From Isoetes taiwanensis (Eukaryota > Streptophyta > Lycopodiopsida > Isoetales > Isoetaceae), in assembly GCA_021234155.1 (NCBI GenBank), contig JAJEKV010000005.1:12765787-12829786 (forward strand): a stretch of DNA of 64,000 nucleotides, given 5' to 3'. The position numbers and the translations under genes are program-made. Each line of letters starts with the position of its first letter. Position 1 is the first letter of the stretch. The notes beneath the pieces were generated by a model. It did no database searches. It saw only the letters and a program-made list of their open reading frames with translations, and was not told where the DNA came from. This document shows, in pieces, positions 35,926 to 47,500 of the stretch.

Positions 35926-36000
35926 AAAAGGAAATTGTATGAATGCACCTTGGTACATCATGTGACGACTCTAGTGTTAAGGTTTTAGAATATTAAATAT

Positions 36001-36120
36001 GGAGACTCGAACCTCTACCAAAAATATTCAATATCCTAATCATAATGCTTTAACCAATGCAACCAGCGAGCTGATTTGAAATTATTCATTATCTAATTAT
36101 AATGTTTTAACTAATGCAAC
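36001..36120 (-). repeat. Second tRNA-derived SINE remnant with a partial duplication
   Basis: The minus strand has GGTTGCATTGGTTAAAGC (A-box region) and GAGGTTCGAGTCTCC (B box). The A-box part with its flank (AATGCAACCAGCGAGCT on the plus strand) is repeated about 58 bp further on. Confidence 0.6.
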
Positions 36121-36352
36121 CAGCGAGCTAATGTGGCATTACATTATAACAACGAGATAGTATTGTGTGGTATATTACTGTAGAACTTTTCTGGCTTATG
36201 ATGGGACCGTTGTATTTAGAGTCTGAGATGTGGTATTTCCGGCCTTTTTGTGGTATTTTGGCCATTCATTATTAGCCATTGTACATTTCGCAATTTTAAG
36301 CCTAAAGCCAACTGTTTTAGGGCATTTTTTGATCAATCCAACTCTATCTGAG

Positions 36353-36613
36353 CTAAATCGCTACATAAACAACTACAATCAAAATTGCTGCTTCTAAAAG
36401 CTTGATATAAACATTCCATTCAGTTACACACCTAGTAAAGCCCTGAGATTTGAGAAACCGGTCCATTTTCTTATACCAAACACATGGATTTTGCTTCATG
36501 CCATATACGGCTTTCTTGAGCTTGCACATCATTTGCTTCTTCCCAGGAACCACAAAGCCTTTAGGTTGCTTCCTATGCAAGGCATCATAAAGCAATATAA
36601 TTAAAACACACAT
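36353..36613 (-). pseudogene. Ty1/copia reverse transcriptase fragment
   Basis: The frame reads KQPKGFVVPGKKQMMCKLKK, AVYGMKQNPCVWYKKMDRFL and so on, which is the part of copia RT just before the catalytic YVDD box. The expected pattern is QPEGF...VCKLKKALYGLKQAPRQWY. Nothing upstream or downstream of copia pol is intact. The Ty3 element starts about 650 bp away and may have inserted near or into this relic. Confidence 0.85.
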
Positions 36614-36654
36614 GTGAGCCTACTAACCTAAGACAATAAAGATGAACAAAATGG

Positions 36655-36850
36655 CATAGACGGATTGCAACCACGATCCTTTTGAGCTTGGCCTCTATGA
36701 CGATAAAAGGCAATGTCAAGCTCAGACAGATCATGAACGCGATCTTTTTAAGCTTGGACTTTGTGATAGTAAAAAGCAATGCCAAACTCAGATGGATCGC
36801 AACAGCGATTCTTCTGAGATAGGCATCTAAGGAAAAGGATAAACAAATCG
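36655..36850. repeat. About 66-bp tandem repeat, 2.5 copies
   Basis: Units begin at AACCACGATCCTTTTGAGCTTGG, at GAACGCGATCTTTTTAAGCTTGG and at AACAGCGATTCTTCTGAGATAGG. Sequence of the same type (CACAATCCTTCTGAGC) recurs at about 42910, right of the Ty3 element, so the two flanks may once have been one region. Confidence 0.65.
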
Positions 36851-37261
36851 ATATACTCAACCGCAAACAAAAGAGGTCAAAAAATTGACATTATATTTTG
36901 TACAAAATGTTACAATCCGCACAAGCCATCTTAGGACGTCAAAAAAATACCCATAGACTTATAACATTGTATCCTCAATGGTAAAGCACAAAGAATCATA
37001 TTTAAGAACTAGTATCTGCATTGTTCAAATCTGGATGGCATTTCTCATTCATCAATACATTTTGGATATCTATGCAATGATTTATGTAGTGCAGGCATGC
37101 AGCACCGCATTCTGATGTTCTGTCACAAAACATGCTAGTAAGATGTTAAAAAGCAACTCCATCTCCACCATCAGTGTGCTTGTGCATTCGACATAAATAG
37201 ACAAGAGATTATCTCGATGTTGGTGCATGTAAAGGGTCTATAGAAGATCTAATATCCATTT

Positions 37262-37780
37262 TGTCACGAATCTACACAAAAACAAGGAAGATACGCGAAG
37301 AATACACAAAAAATACGAAATAAATACGTTGAGATCGACAAAGAATCTGATATATGATGAAGAAACAAGAATACAATGGCCCAAAGGCAAGCAAGAACAC
37401 GAGAGAGATGCCTAGAAGGCTCAAGACTGGCATTGAACTGGAATGGAAGGACAAGAAGAAGGTGCCTCTATATATATCTAGGCCAATGGTCAGGATCGTG
37501 CTATTCCAATGGGCGAGATCGTACCAAGTGTTGCGTATGCATGTAGGTTCTAGAATCGTCTAGACCCTCTTGGAATCAGCCCTGCATATGAAGAAGATAT
37601 AAAAGAATATCTTTAACAAGTATTGGTAGTGCACTTGGCAAAAGTGAATGATTTATAGCTAGAAGATTGTGAGTTTAAATCCTGCCTTATGCAACTATCC
37701 TTTTGTACCCGTGTGACGACCATCTTTTGTATATATGAGTATAATACTCGTATGGTATGAATATCTATATGATTGTCACA
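37262..37780 (-). repeat. Ty3/gypsy LTR, left copy (519 bp)
   Basis: The plus strand begins TGTCACGAATC and ends GATTGTCACA, with TG/CA termini. It is homologous to 42108-42523 over its whole length except for about 95 bp (around 37345-37435) missing from the other copy. It contains CTCTATATATATCTAGGCCA and a tRNA-like segment. Confidence 0.88.
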
Positions 37781-38459
37781 CCATCCCCCTCCTATGACGA
37801 TGACGAGTCCTCGGAGCTAGAACCAGGGAATAAATTACTAATCGCATATTTCTTATTAGCCAAAATGACTTTAGCTAAACTTGCTCGATATTAATACCAA
37901 AACTTTATGTGGTTTAGCTAAATTCTCATATTTTTGCCTCTCATACTTTCTAGTGTTTAGCTAAATTAACCCAAACATCATCCCAAAAATTTCCATGGTG
38001 TGGCCAACGGAAAATATTAAGTCAAATTACTATACTTTTTTTTCAATTGTTTACACTTATTTTAATCATTTTCTTCGTGAAAACATTCTAAAATAATACT
38101 AACTAGCAAAGTCTATGACTCAAATTAATTTATAATGCTAGAAACTAAACTACTAGTCATATATTTCTTATAAACTAGAAAGATATTAGCTAAACTAGCC
38201 TGAAATTCATTCTAAAAGTTTCTATGGTTTAGCTAAACAATACAAAATTTCACTCTCTTACTTTCTAGCGTTTGGTTAAAGTGCAGTCTCGAAAAAAGTT
38301 AAGCTAAAATTATTATTTTTTCCTCAAATTTTTCCATTTACTTTAGCCAATGTTTTTTCAAAATGTGCTAAAAAATTGCCAAATGGCTAAGTTTAGCCCT
38401 TAGATTACTCCATGGCTAGAACTGGGGTACTCAAACTTGTCTTACCCGGTGACGTCAGT

Positions 38460-41400
38460 GAAACCCCACAATTTTATATTCTCGGCAGGCTCCCAGGTTC
38501 TACTGTTTGGTGAGTAACCTTCCCAATCGACAAAGTAATACAATCGTCGATGCATAAACTTGGACGAACCTCGAACTCCTCATGATCATCAATTTCCACT
38601 GGTGGTGGTGGCAGAGGAACGTGATTCGAGAAAGGATTAACTATGTAGAACTCCAATAGCAAAACATGAAATACTAGATGGAGATGAATCGCTAGAAAGA
38701 GCTCGAGCCAGAATGTCACATCGCTGATCTGGGCCGTGATCTGGTAAGGGTTAAGGCGACGATCGTCAAGCTTGTTGCAGGGACATGAGGTAGGGAGGTC
38801 CCTATGAAGAAGCCAGCCAAGGTGACCAACATGAAATGTAGGAGATTCATGCCGATAGCGCTCCTGTGCCCAGAGAAGATGCTGCTGAAGATCTGATTGA
38901 AGAGCCTGGAGTTTCTCAAGTCAAGACTCATCACTAAGATTGACAGAGTCGCCACCAATGACACGACACTAAAGAACCAACGAGGATACTGGCCAGAGTT
39001 CAGAAAGAATAGAGTCTGGCTAATGGAAACATATAGTGAGTTTTTATAGGTAAACTTACCTATGAAAGATAATCAACCCAATCATCCTGTCGATAACTGA
39101 TAAAGCACCTCAAATATTGTTCTAGAGTCTTGATTACTGCGCTCCGCTTGCCCATTACTTTCTGGATAATCAGTGAGCGGTCAATATGCAATAACTCTAA
39201 AAGTCGCTTCTAAAATCCTATGATGACTGGAGTCACGATCACTGACAATAGTGTCTGACAGTCCATGAAGTTTGAGTACTTCACGAAGAAAAATATCAGT
39301 TGTTCCTTTAATGGTGATGGTGACATTCCAGGGAATAAAATGAGTCATCTTAAAAAAGCGATCAACCACCATGATGATATAATGATCCTGAGAGAGTTGC
39401 AGCTCCGAAATAAAGTCGACAAAGCGACGAAGCCTTACTCTCGACTAATAAGTTCAAATGCCAATAGAAGTTGATAAATCCAAGAAAACACTGAACATCT
39501 CAGAGGGAAGAAGGTATTTGTCACTCCAAAATAGTGCTGATGTTTTCGGTATTCATAGAGACTCCACGAGAGGTGATCCGATAGCCAAGAAGCTCTACAT
39601 TATCCTGATCGAACTGACATTTTTTGAATTTGACATATAACCCATGTTCACGAAGCCTAGAGGACCTGTCGAACATGTCTCTCATGTTCTTCAAGAGTCT
39701 TAGAATAAATATGAATATCATCCAAATAGATGATAACAAAAATGTCTAAGAACTCCCGAAAGACATTGTTGGCCATATGTTGGAGTACTACTGGAGCATT
39801 GATAAGCCCAAAATGCATAAATATGTTCTCAAAATGGCTATACCGAGTACGAAATGTTGTCTTCCACTCATCATCCTCTCGGATCAGGATGAGATTGTAG
39901 GCACCCCGAAGATCAATCTTTGTAAAATAGCGCGCACCCTGGAGCTGGTCCAGCAACTCTGGAATTAGCAGACACGGATAGCATTTGACACTATGATCTT
40001 GTTGAGGCAACCATAATCAATGATGAGGTGCAGAGAATCGTCCTTCTTTTTGACAAAGAATATGGGTGCTCCAGCAGGGGACTGAGAATATTGAATGAAT
40101 CTAGTAGCTAGATTCTCCTCAATATAATCCCGCAAAACCTTCAACTCATCAGCAAGAGATAGACCATATATCGGACCATATGGCGGCATTGTCTCAGACT
40201 GTAAATCAATAGGACAACTATATGGGTGATGCTCTATACGCTCGTTGGCCGTGAATTTGTCAACAACATCAGAGAGATTGCTATATTTATCTGAAAGCAT
40301 TGAAGCAGATTTCACCGATGTGAAGCTAGCCGATGGATGAACCCGGATTGCAAATATTGAACTTAGATTTTGCCTTCCAGATTTAATAAACCCGCGAAGA
40401 GAAACCTTCAAGATATGAAACCGAGAACATGAAGAAGCCTCCACATAAATAGAAACCTTTGATAGGAGCAGGAGCAGGAACAAGAGCATCAACTAGAACA
40501 TGGTCAGAATCTAGGGTATGAACTGGAGTAGAGATAAGAGCCGAATGCCGAATCAAGACATAGAACAAAAACAAGATTTGGAATATCAATAAGAAGAAAT
40601 CAAGAGCCTATGATATTGTACGGATGAAGTAGATGTTGATGCAGAGGCCTGAAGTACATACGAACTAGAACTAGGGCTAGAACCAACAAACTGAAAAGAT
40701 CTACGCCAATCAATCTGTAGGTTATGTAACTCGAGTCAAGGCAGACCTAAGACTACTGGCGCATGTGGACTAGCGATAAGATTGAAGGAAATGCTACTAG
40801 AAGCTCCCGCGAACAAAATCTGAAGAGGTGCAGTACGTTATGTGACTATGCTCGAGGAGATCTCTCGTCTATCAAACACATCGACAGAACTGGGATGCTC
40901 AACCTTGCTTCTAGGGATGGCGTGCATAGTAGCAAAGGCACTATCCATAAAGCAAGCATTTGCACCACTATCAAGTTGCGTCAACGCTTTCAATCTTTCA
41001 ACCTCTAATTCCAATGATATAGATATAAAAATTTCCGTACTGATCTTCTCTGATAGAATAAACCTGTCATGAAGTGTAGAAAGAGTCTGAGAAATGGATG
41101 CAAGCTGATGAGAGACTCCTACTACTCGGACCGGCCCTTGGAGTTTTTCAACTGATTTGGATGCTTAATAGGGCTTCCATAAGCAATATGACCAGCTCCT
41201 CTACCGTAAAGGCAAAGACCTCTCTGATGCTGCTTCTCAGCAGTAGATAAGGACCCTCGAACTGCACGATCAATCTGCCTGGGCTCAGGCCTGGACCTGC
41301 TGGATTCTACATTTGAGACCGGGGCAGGCGTAGCTACAGGCGCCTGTGGGATTGGAAAGATCTGACTACGTCTCTCTTGCCTACGTTCGAAAAGCCGATT

Positions 41401-41860
41401 ATCACAACAAACTACAAATCTGATGGCTTCTTCTAGAGTCTTAGGGTCCTCCGTAGACAACAACATATCTTTGACATCCTCCCGAAGTTCTTTTTGAAAA
41501 AAGTCACGGAGAGCATCATCATCCCAGGTAGTATCAATTGCAATTTGACGGAATTCAAATGCATAAACTGAAGCTAGATGAGAGCCTTGTTTGAGATTGC
41601 AGAGTTTTGTGACTGTTATGTGTCGTCAATCTATGTCTCCAAAGCATGCCTCGATATCTGTAGTGAAAGCAGCAAAATCCTGCAACTCTGGGGTGCCTTT
41701 CTCTAATAAAGGAGCAAACCAACTTAGAGCTGCTCCTGTGAGGAGAGAACCAATCAATCCAACTTGTTCCTGGGTCATGGGATATCTATGCGGATGGAGC
41801 TTGATCACAAGCCTGATCTGATTCAAAAAACCATGAAGCTTGGACCAAGTGCCCATCAAA
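38460..41860 (-). pseudogene. Ty3/gypsy gag-pol remnant (chromovirus type)
   Basis: Gag: QEQVGLIGSLLTGAALSWFA (41859-41626) and a damaged zinc knuckle near 41210. RT: TKIDLRGAYNLILIRE and the catalytic VIIYLDDIHIYS in 40010-39657, continued at 39739-39521 (HGLYVKFKKCQF). Integrase: VVDRFFKMTHFIP and GLSDTIVSDRD (39372-39181). C-terminus: VFHVLLLEFY and PPPPVEIDDHEEFEV (38719-38474), which is the chromodomain approach of plant chromoviruses. RNase H and most of integrase are lost, with frame breaks between all parts. Confidence 0.85.
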
Positions 41861-42107
41861 CTTCTTAGGCAAGCTAATTTTAGGCTCCGATGGCCTCATT
41901 CCAAAGCTAGAAGTATGATTCATGCGAAGCAACCCATTCTCTGATCTCTTTATTGTCTAATTGCAACTGCTGACATACTTGAACAAGCTGCTGAACTTGC
42001 TGTAATAAGGTTGAAACCTCATCTATAGAAATTAAATCACCAAATATGAGCAAAAAAACTGCTTAGGATCAGAGCAACAAGAACCGGTAAGGGATTCCGG
42101 TTCAAAT

Positions 42108-42523
42108 TGTCATGAACCTATGCAAAAACAAGGAAAATACACGAAGAATATGCAAGAATACGAAAGAAATACGTCGAGATCGACAAATAATATGATGCGT
42201 TGAACTGGAATGGTTCCACAAGAAAAAGGTGCCTCTATATATATCTAGGCCAACGATCAGGATCACGCCACTCCAATAGATGAGATCGTATTAAGTGTCA
42301 TGCATACATGTAAGTTCTAATATTCTAGACCATTCTGGAATCAGCCTTCATGTGAAGAAGATGTGAGAAAATATATTTAACAAGTATTGGTAGCGCACTT
42401 GGCAAAGGGAGATGACTCGCATAGCTAGGAGGTTGCGGGTCAAATTTGCGTCCACGTGACGACCATCTTTTGTACATATGAGTAGAATACTCGTATGGTA
42501 TGAATACTCGTATGGTCGTCACA
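42108..42523 (-). repeat. Ty3/gypsy LTR, right copy (416 bp)
   Basis: The plus strand begins TGTCATGAACC and ends GTCGTCACA. It is shorter than the left copy because of an internal deletion. Both share the tRNA-like segment and the block ATACTCGTATGGTATGAATA. Confidence 0.88.
42380..42445 (+). repeat. tRNA-like segment within the LTRs
   Basis: TTGGTAGCGCACTTGGCAAA (A-box like) is followed by GGTTGCGGGTCAAAT (B-box like). The homologous segment in the left LTR is at about 37623-37690 (TTGGTAGTGCACTTGGC and GTGAGTTTAAATCC). Its presence in both LTRs means it was part of the element before insertion. Confidence 0.55.
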
Positions 42524-43083
42524 TGCTTTATATTAAATACAACATGCTATCGCACAAGCACAAGGACAAGGACTTCCCAACTTTTGTCTCTGCCATCTTC
42601 TTTTGTGCTGTTTGAAGGTGCTACATTTGGCTGGCTTCTTATGCAAGGCATAGACAAACAATACTATTATGTGCTTTGGTTTTGGAGCTTGAGAAGATCG
42701 TGCTTGCAATTTCTTTGACTAGCAACAAAGTTGAAATAAACTAGAAGAACCGTGTGGACTATTCTATTAACCTAAGGCAAGTGAAGAAGATATCGCTTGT
42801 TGAAGCCGCAATGCTTCTTTGTCCATCCATTCTGTATATAAGCCGCAACTTTAGCAGGCTCAAGAATATGTCCTCAAGTAATACTAAGAGTAGCTCAGAA
42901 CAATCGCCGCCACAATCCTTCTGAGCAAGTAAGAAATAAACTATACAATGGAACTGCTCAGGAGGACTGCTATGGCTATCCTCCCAAGCTCAAACAGACA
43001 GCCACGATTCCTAAATTAAGTTCACTCTAAGCTAAAGCTAAAAAAATTTGAGAAACATACATTTTCTAGAACTTTTTTGTATA

Positions 43084-43189
43084 AGGGAAAGGCCCCCTGG
43101 CCTGTTTTCTGCCGGGGAAAGCTGGCCGACGCGCGGAGCGCGGAGGCCTGCTTGACCGGGCAGAAAACAGGCCAGGGGGCCTTTGCCCT
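43084..43189. repeat. GC-rich foldback with 32-34-bp arms
   Basis: The left arm 43084-43115 (core GGCCCCCTGGCCTGTTTTCT) is the reverse complement of the right arm 43156-43189 except for two single-base indels. The loop of about 40 bp is rich in GCGCGGAGCGCGG. GC content is far above the surroundings. Confidence 0.9.
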
Positions 43190-43413
43190 AACGTAAAGGT
43201 CGGCTGGGGCCAATCCAGCCGTGCCACGTGGCGGACAATATCAGAATAACAGGTAAAAAAAACAGAACGTCGAGTAAAAAGCGCCGGAACGTCGAGTAAA
43301 AAAAGTTAGAAAGTCGAGTAAAATTGTTGCCCTCTTTCAGACTTAGAATGTCTGTCACGTGTCATGCTATGACTGGTGCGGACGACTGGATTGGGCCCAG
43401 CCGTCCTTTACGT
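43190..43413. mobile_element. MITE-like element with 29-bp inverted ends
   Basis: AACGTAAAGGTCGGCTGGGG (from 43190) is inverted at 43385-43413 (...CCCAGCCGTCCTTTACGTT). The ends match at most positions. Inside are three direct copies of AACGTCGAGTAAAA or a variant (43265-43325). It directly abuts the GC-rich foldback. No transposase is encoded. Confidence 0.7.
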
Positions 43414-44515
43414 TGCGCCACCGGGAAGCTGGATTAGGCAGGCGCTCGCGAAATCAGATCCGACAGGCGCTCACAAAAATAGACGGATTGAAATGATCAC
43501 TCTGATTATATAGAAAATAATGGCATTAATACAGGCAACATCACGCGTCACACCCGTTAAAACGACGAAGAATTGCACAGTTTGAAGCAAAAAAATCAAC
43601 TGTTTTTGGGTTTTTTTTTAAATTGATCTGGCTTTGTTTCGCCTCAAATCTCTTCCTCTCTTCAGGCATAGAAGGGGCAGACAAAGTGATTGGCATGTTC
43701 TTTAAAGGGGATCAAGCCGCCCATTGGCATTTCTTTAAAAGGATCAAGCCGCCCATAGAGCCCCTGTTGTAAAGTTCTATGCCTGGTTTTTAGGCCAGAT
43801 TAACCACTTCTGGCCAGATTAACGACCCGATTGATATCGGATGACCGGATTAACCACCTTTGCTGATACTGAGCAGTGTGGGACAAACTCTAAAAACCTA
43901 GCAAGTATATTTCCTATATAATTTAAGCTAGGAAGAAGGGGCCTATAAAATTTTAGATGGGGCCTATAAAATTTTAGATTTCATTTGGAAAGTATAAAGA
44001 AACGGAAAAATTTTGAATGGAAAACTTCTTGGACTTATTTTTCTCTGTCGGATTAACAGGTAGAATGCTAGTGTTTTTAGGAATTGGGCATTTAACCACA
44101 TTTTTGCTGGATTAACCACATTGTGGGTGATAAATACAAATTGCCAAGAAAACCAACCTCCTCCATGTCCTTAAAATGACATCGGAATCCCGTGGAAAAA
44201 GTAAGATACAACAAACAATTGTTGAGTTAACAGATTACGGGTACGATTGATAACTTGGAATAGGTCCATGCGTGGAGCATTGCAGTATGGCGTGGGTGTT
44301 TCCGAATTGGATCATATTCCGATGACTATTGGTTATGGAGGTACCCAACAAATAAGGGCAATGCGTATGATGGGTTTCATGCGCATCAGAATGCAAACTC
44401 TATATAATGGTTATGCAGTATATTGGATTTGAATTGAGAGCTATCCGAGGATATGCCAATAGCAAATGCCAAGAAGGAAGAAAAGCAGCTTCTGAAAAAG
44501 AAGGCCGAATCTACC

Positions 44516-47500
44516 ATGTGGAGAAAGGCTCGCCAGGCCATTGTTTGTGTACCTCAGCTTGATGCTGTCCATTGCAGTGGAAAGAGCATTATTTATTTAG
44601 GTCAGGCTAATAGAATTTGTGGGGGTTCCAATGCCAGAATTAGGTGTCCGCCTATCCAGGTTAGAGTTATTTCTTATTAAGCTGACCGAGATAAGTTAAA
44701 TAGACATCATTGACCTGAATTGGTTGCACATGGAGCTAGTTGAATTTAGATATTAGAATTGATGCAGAAGTGTACAAGTACATGCTCATTATATATTTTG
44801 GCCAAGTAGTTTGTTCTTTTAAGAAAGGATTTATTGTATTTTGGACTCACTTTTCTCTCTGATGGGATTTTATTATGTTTCTGAGTTTGAGTAGAATTGA
44901 AAGTACAATTGCTCTGGTCACTATATCAGGGTAGAATTGAAAGTACAATTGTTCTGGTCACTATATCAGGGATATAGGTGTTTATCTAATGAACAAAACG
45001 AATTCATAACTTGGCTGAGGAATAGAGGAGAACATGATGCATCCTCAGCAATAACTATTGGCATGTCTATACATGGCAGGTGAGAACTTCATTTCCATTT
45101 TTTTATTATCATTCATTCACAAGTTTATGTTGTTCTTTATTACTTGAATCATAGTACGTTCATATTTAGCAGCTTAGGACTTACAGTAAGTTATCTTTAT
45201 TATTCTTATATGAATATGATAGAAATGGCCATAAGAAATGACTACATCTAACCAAGTATAAAAGTGAATGCAACCTATCAATACCCGTATTGCACGTTTG
45301 GTCCCAAAAGGGCGGATATCATAAAGACTTATAAAATATTACGTGATAGGTTCCTTTTCAAGAGTTTGATGAGGTGTGTTTTTCTATGCAAAGACAATTA
45401 TAATGAAAGGGCGTAAGGCATAAAAGATTTGACACAAGTATCCTGTCTAACTGCTTTCTGGATTTTATGCGCATTTTTGAAGACTATAAGTAGTTTTTAA
45501 CATTTTTAACCACGATTTTGCTGCCAGTGCTTTCAGATATCCTTGATATGTGCTCAATACAAAGTGTTCGCTGAAAATGTCAAGACCATGTTCCTATTTT
45601 ATAACATCTTTGGATACTATATTTGATACCACTATTTCCTATTTCCATATAATTAATAATGGTACAGATTCCTTTTCTTCCCGCTGAAATGAGCCACTGG
45701 ATGTTACTTAAAATGGAATGGCATGTTTATTATCTTAATTTGGGTCGTTTTGTAAAACTTATGTTTAATCCTTACTTGTAGCTATAACCAATCTCGCTAT
45801 ATGTCTTCATTATAGGGCACTATATGCTTCACGTCCCATCAAGGCAGGGGAACGTATATTGCGTGTATCACAAAATCTGGTAATTTCTGTATCTCATACC
45901 TTACAATTTGCTTCTTGCTTGAGGTAAGAGCATTCTAGGGTCGTTCTATGCATGGCTCAAGTAACCAATGAGTACACAGCTCTAGTTTAGGGCATAGATC
46001 TTACTGATAGTAAAATTTAGTGATTCTAAATAGAGGTTTTAAGGACATATACGTTAAGATTATGACGACTCCTAGGTGCAGCATATCCACATTAATGTTG
46101 ATTCTCTTCTTTGTTTCCTTCCTCGGGTCAGATTCAATTTGCTTCGACTAGTATATACATGCCTAAGGATCTTTTCATGGAGGATCATATAACCAGATGG
46201 GAGTCTTATTAGAGTTTTTGTAAAGTACTCAGTCAGCTTCATCCTATTTGACAATGAATTCTTGATTCATGTATAACTTTGGGGGACCTAATGACATAAA
46301 TGATTTTTTTATTGTCATTTTCTGCTTCCATTTCTGACAGTCTTTTACTTTTTGTTAACTAGATGATAACACCTGACAGACTATCAATAGCAATCATAAG
46401 ATTGTTGGAAGGTGCTGTCAGCCAATGGGGACGGCTTGCACTTTTTCTATTGGCTGAAAAGCATGCAGGAGAAGTATGTCCTTACTATTTATGCTTGAAT
46501 AAGGAATTGTTTGCAGCTTTCTTCTAGTCTTCTTAGTGCTAAGAAATGTAGATGAGTATCCTATCTAAGTGGTTCATAAACCATTATTGCTTATCATACC
46601 TATTATTGGTAACATATCATTTTTGCAGACATCAGCTTGGGCTCCATATATTGCCGCTCTCCCAGAGCGTGATAGTATTCATAGTACTGTATGTCCCCTT
46701 TCCATTCTTTATTTGTATTTCCCGTGTTTATTGCGTGTACAATTTAAAACTGTCAGCATCTTCTTTTACACAATGTGTTAGGCTTGATATGGCCAGCGAC
46801 TATGGCTTCGCAAACCTGATTGTTTTCCTGGAAAAGGAAGTGATGTGTGACATAAAGGACCTGAAGAAACAAGATAGTGGAAATTAATTTTCATTCTCAT
46901 GTCATATTGAAACTTCGAAAGAATAGCATTGCATTGTGAGTAATCTGATAATTAATTGCTGCTCAGTAATTGATACAGCATTGATACCCTTTTTGTTTTC
47001 ATAATTGCATGCCAGATTCGAAAGCATCTTCCTTCGATAGCATTGCATTGTGAAAAATCTGATACTTAGTTACTGCTCAGTACTTGGTACAGCATTGATA
47101 TCCCTTTTTGTTTGCATGTCTGCATGCTGCCAAAGAATTTTGGTTTAAGGTCATTGAATTTGAAAAGCCTTTACTTTCATGTAACCTGTTTCAGATTTTC
47201 TGGAAGAAGGAAGAATTGGATGCTATAAAGGAAAGTATCGTTCATCGAGAAACTATGCAGAGGAAGGCTGTTATAAGAGCAGAATTTTCTGCACTACAAC
47301 ATGTATCTATTCTCTTTTGCCAATGAATTGCCATTGCAGACATGTTACAATTTTATTGTATGTGTTATGAGGTGGCAATCATAGAAAATTTTGCTCATAT
47401 AGTTTCTGATATTGTCACCAAAACATTGCTCTCTGATGGTTATGGTTATTCTGCTTTTCTGTATTAGAGACATACTAATGCTTCGGTCATTTGGCAGGTT

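Larger units (their letters stand above)
37262..42523 (-). mobile_element. Ty3/gypsy LTR retrotransposon, about 5.3 kb
   Basis: Two direct LTRs bound a decayed gag-pol on the minus strand. The 3' LTR side (plus-strand left) is preceded in element orientation by a purine-rich tract (AGGAGGGGGATGG, complement of 37781-37793). Order on the minus strand is gag (about 41860-41120), protease region, RT (40492-39521), a short integrase piece (39372-39181) and a chromodomain-like end (about 38960-38460). LTR divergence and many stops indicate an old insertion. No clear target duplication or standard primer-binding site was found. Confidence 0.88.

Noticed and set aside
35852-36120. Functional tRNA genes
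   Set aside because: A and B boxes are present, but the acceptor and anticodon stems do not pair, so SINE relics fit better.
37257-42528. 5-bp target duplication for the Ty3 element
   Set aside because: CATTT on the left and TGCTT on the right do not match.
43022-43213. 63-codon minus-strand open frame
   Set aside because: It spans the GC-rich foldback arms. The open frame is a by-product of GC content.
44247-44432. 61-codon open frame upstream of the SET gene
   Set aside because: It is not joined in frame to the SET-gene exons, and the transit-peptide exon at 44516 explains the gene start.
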